A DNA stretch of 64,000 nucleotides from Halomarina oriensis (GTDB taxonomy: Archaea > Halobacteriota > Halobacteria > Halobacteriales > Haloarculaceae): positions 1 to 64,000 of the forward strand of contig NZ_WSZK01000008.1 of the NCBI RefSeq assembly GCF_009791395.1, read 5' to 3'. Both the position numbers and the translations under genes were made by a program. Below are positions 63,192 to 64,000 of the stretch, one piece after another; the stretch's first letter is position 1; each line of letters starts with the position of its first letter. The notes beneath the pieces are model-generated. The model was given only the letters and a program-made list of their open reading frames with translations, was not told the origin of the DNA and did not search any database.

Positions 63192-63962
63192 ATGGACGAC
63201 CTGGCGTACGAGGGCGTGTTCTTCGACATCGGAGGGGTGCTCCTCGACCTCTCGTCCGTTCGTGCGGGCCACGAGCGGTTCCTCACGCGATTCGCCGAGG
63301 AGAACGGTATCGAGGCCGTCGACGAGTTCGTCGCGGACTGGCGCGCGGCGCTCGGCCACTACTTCTCCAGTCGGGACGGGACGACGTTCCGACCGGCGCT
63401 CGACGGTTACCGACGTGCTATCGCCGTCGCGGTCGCCCTTCAGGAATCAACCGCTCTCGACCGTGAACCGGTCGTCAGTGGGGGGAAAGAGGTGCCTACC
63501 ACGGTCCCCGACGAGGAGTGGCGACCGCTGTTCGACGCGGCGAGCGCCGAGACGCTCCGCCCCTCCCCCGGTACGGGGTCGACGGTCCGCGCCCTCGACG
63601 AGGCGGGGTGCTACCTCGGCATCGTCTCCGACATCGACACGTGGGAGGCCGAGCGGATGCTCTCGACGTTCGACGTTCGGGACTGCTTCGACCGTGTCAC
63701 GACCAGCGAGTCCGTCGGGCGGACGAAACCCGACCCCGCGATGTTCGACGCCGCACTCGACGACGCCCCGGTCGCCCCCGAACGCTCGCTGTACGTCGGC
63801 GACCGGTACGACCACGACATGCGCGGCGGGAAACGCGCCGGCTTCACGACGGTGGCCCACGGTGGCACCGCCGCTGAAAACGCGGCCGAAGACCCCGACG
63901 AAGTGGTCGATTTCGTGGTTTCCGACCTCCGGGAACTGCTCGATATCGTCGGTGTCGTCTGA
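63192..63962 (+). CDS. HAD-family hydrolase
   Basis: 256 aa. Seen: motif I VFFDIGGVLLDL (Asp12; the usual second Asp is Gly-Gly here, DIGG), helical cap 20-120 containing a Ser/Lys-rich segment, motif II GIVSDIDTWEAERM, motif III GRTKPDPAMF and motif IV YVGDRYDHDMRGGKRAG. The D-x-G variant at motif I resembles dehalogenase or phosphonatase-like HADs rather than DxD phosphatases. Ends close to the window edge; the gene is complete. Confidence 0.88.
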   Translation: MDDLAYEGVFFDIGGVLLDLSSVRAGHERFLTRFAEENGIEAVDEFVADWRAALGHYFSSRDGTTFRPALDGYRRAIAVAVALQESTALDREPVVSGGKEVPTTVPDEEWRPLFDAASAETLRPSPGTGSTVRALDEAGCYLGIVSDIDTWEAERMLSTFDVRDCFDRVTTSESVGRTKPDPAMFDAALDDAPVAPERSLYVGDRYDHDMRGGKRAGFTTVAHGGTAAENAAEDPDEVVDFVVSDLRELLDIVGVV

Positions 63963-64000
63963 AGACGAGCGGCGACCGGCGAGTGGTGACCGGTGACCGA

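Overview
The window is chromosomal DNA from a halophilic archaeon (class Halobacteria). Evidence: coding DNA of roughly 65-70 % GC with G/C-ending codons; acidic proteins; archaeal information-processing genes (SRP19, GAR1, FEN-1, GatE, Trm5, TrmJ, DphB); haloarchaea-specific families (HalOD1, UPF0058, DUF7344, GfcR, PAS/GAF/Bat regulators); Tat-type lipoprotein signals; and a PGF-CTERM anchored protein. I cannot name the genus. I see no rRNA, CRISPR array, insertion sequence or plasmid gene. There is one tRNA (Thr-CGT).

Layout. 86-2011: two tandem archaeosortase A paralogs, both with the full Cys-Arg-Arg set. 2036-7838: housekeeping (DphB, Trm5), small haloarchaeal proteins, a thiolase, tRNA-Thr and an integral membrane metalloprotease. 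7870-11969: a CAP-domain lipid-anchored or secreted protein and a cobalamin/heme-type ABC importer (BtuD, BtuC, and a divergent BtuF whose C-terminus is an archaeosortase signal). 12059-14092: SRP19-GAR1 and a presenilin-type protease preceded in frame by a lipoprotein-like sequence. 14265-20286: metabolic, transport and repair genes including FEN-1 and BolA.

20320-25821: a CUT1 sugar ABC transporter operon with the GfcR sugar regulator upstream. The substrate-binding gene is broken by one extra base in an 8-G run. 25917-31208: the most interesting accessory block. It holds a DUF5305 membrane protein, a SipW-like signal peptidase, three secreted DUF1102-like proteins and a DUF7344 winged-helix membrane regulator that is also broken in an 8-G run. 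It looks like a dedicated surface or filament export locus comparable in logic to bacterial SipW/TasA. 31248-35832: a gluconate dehydratase-like enolase enzyme, a DUF7344 regulator, and a TrmB sugar regulator coupled to a HAD phosphatase. Together with the ABC transporter and GfcR this suggests a sugar-catabolism neighbourhood.

35923-43582: fumarase, GatE, a tiny hexapeptide-repeat protein, a penicillin acylase relative and small membrane proteins. 43655-49173: TrmJ, a FilR1-type regulator next to a secreted Cys-containing Tat substrate, and a PAS/GAF/Bat regulator. 49246-53567: an HtpX-like protease, DHPS (FolP) and MptE of the pterin pathway, and a quinone oxidoreductase. 53697-63962: GlcD-type oxidase, sulfatase-fold enzyme, ThDP enzyme, F420-dependent oxidoreductase coupled to an SDR, a lipoprotein, an MBL hydrolase and a HAD hydrolase.

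All functions are read by eye from sequence motifs and family memory. No database search was run.
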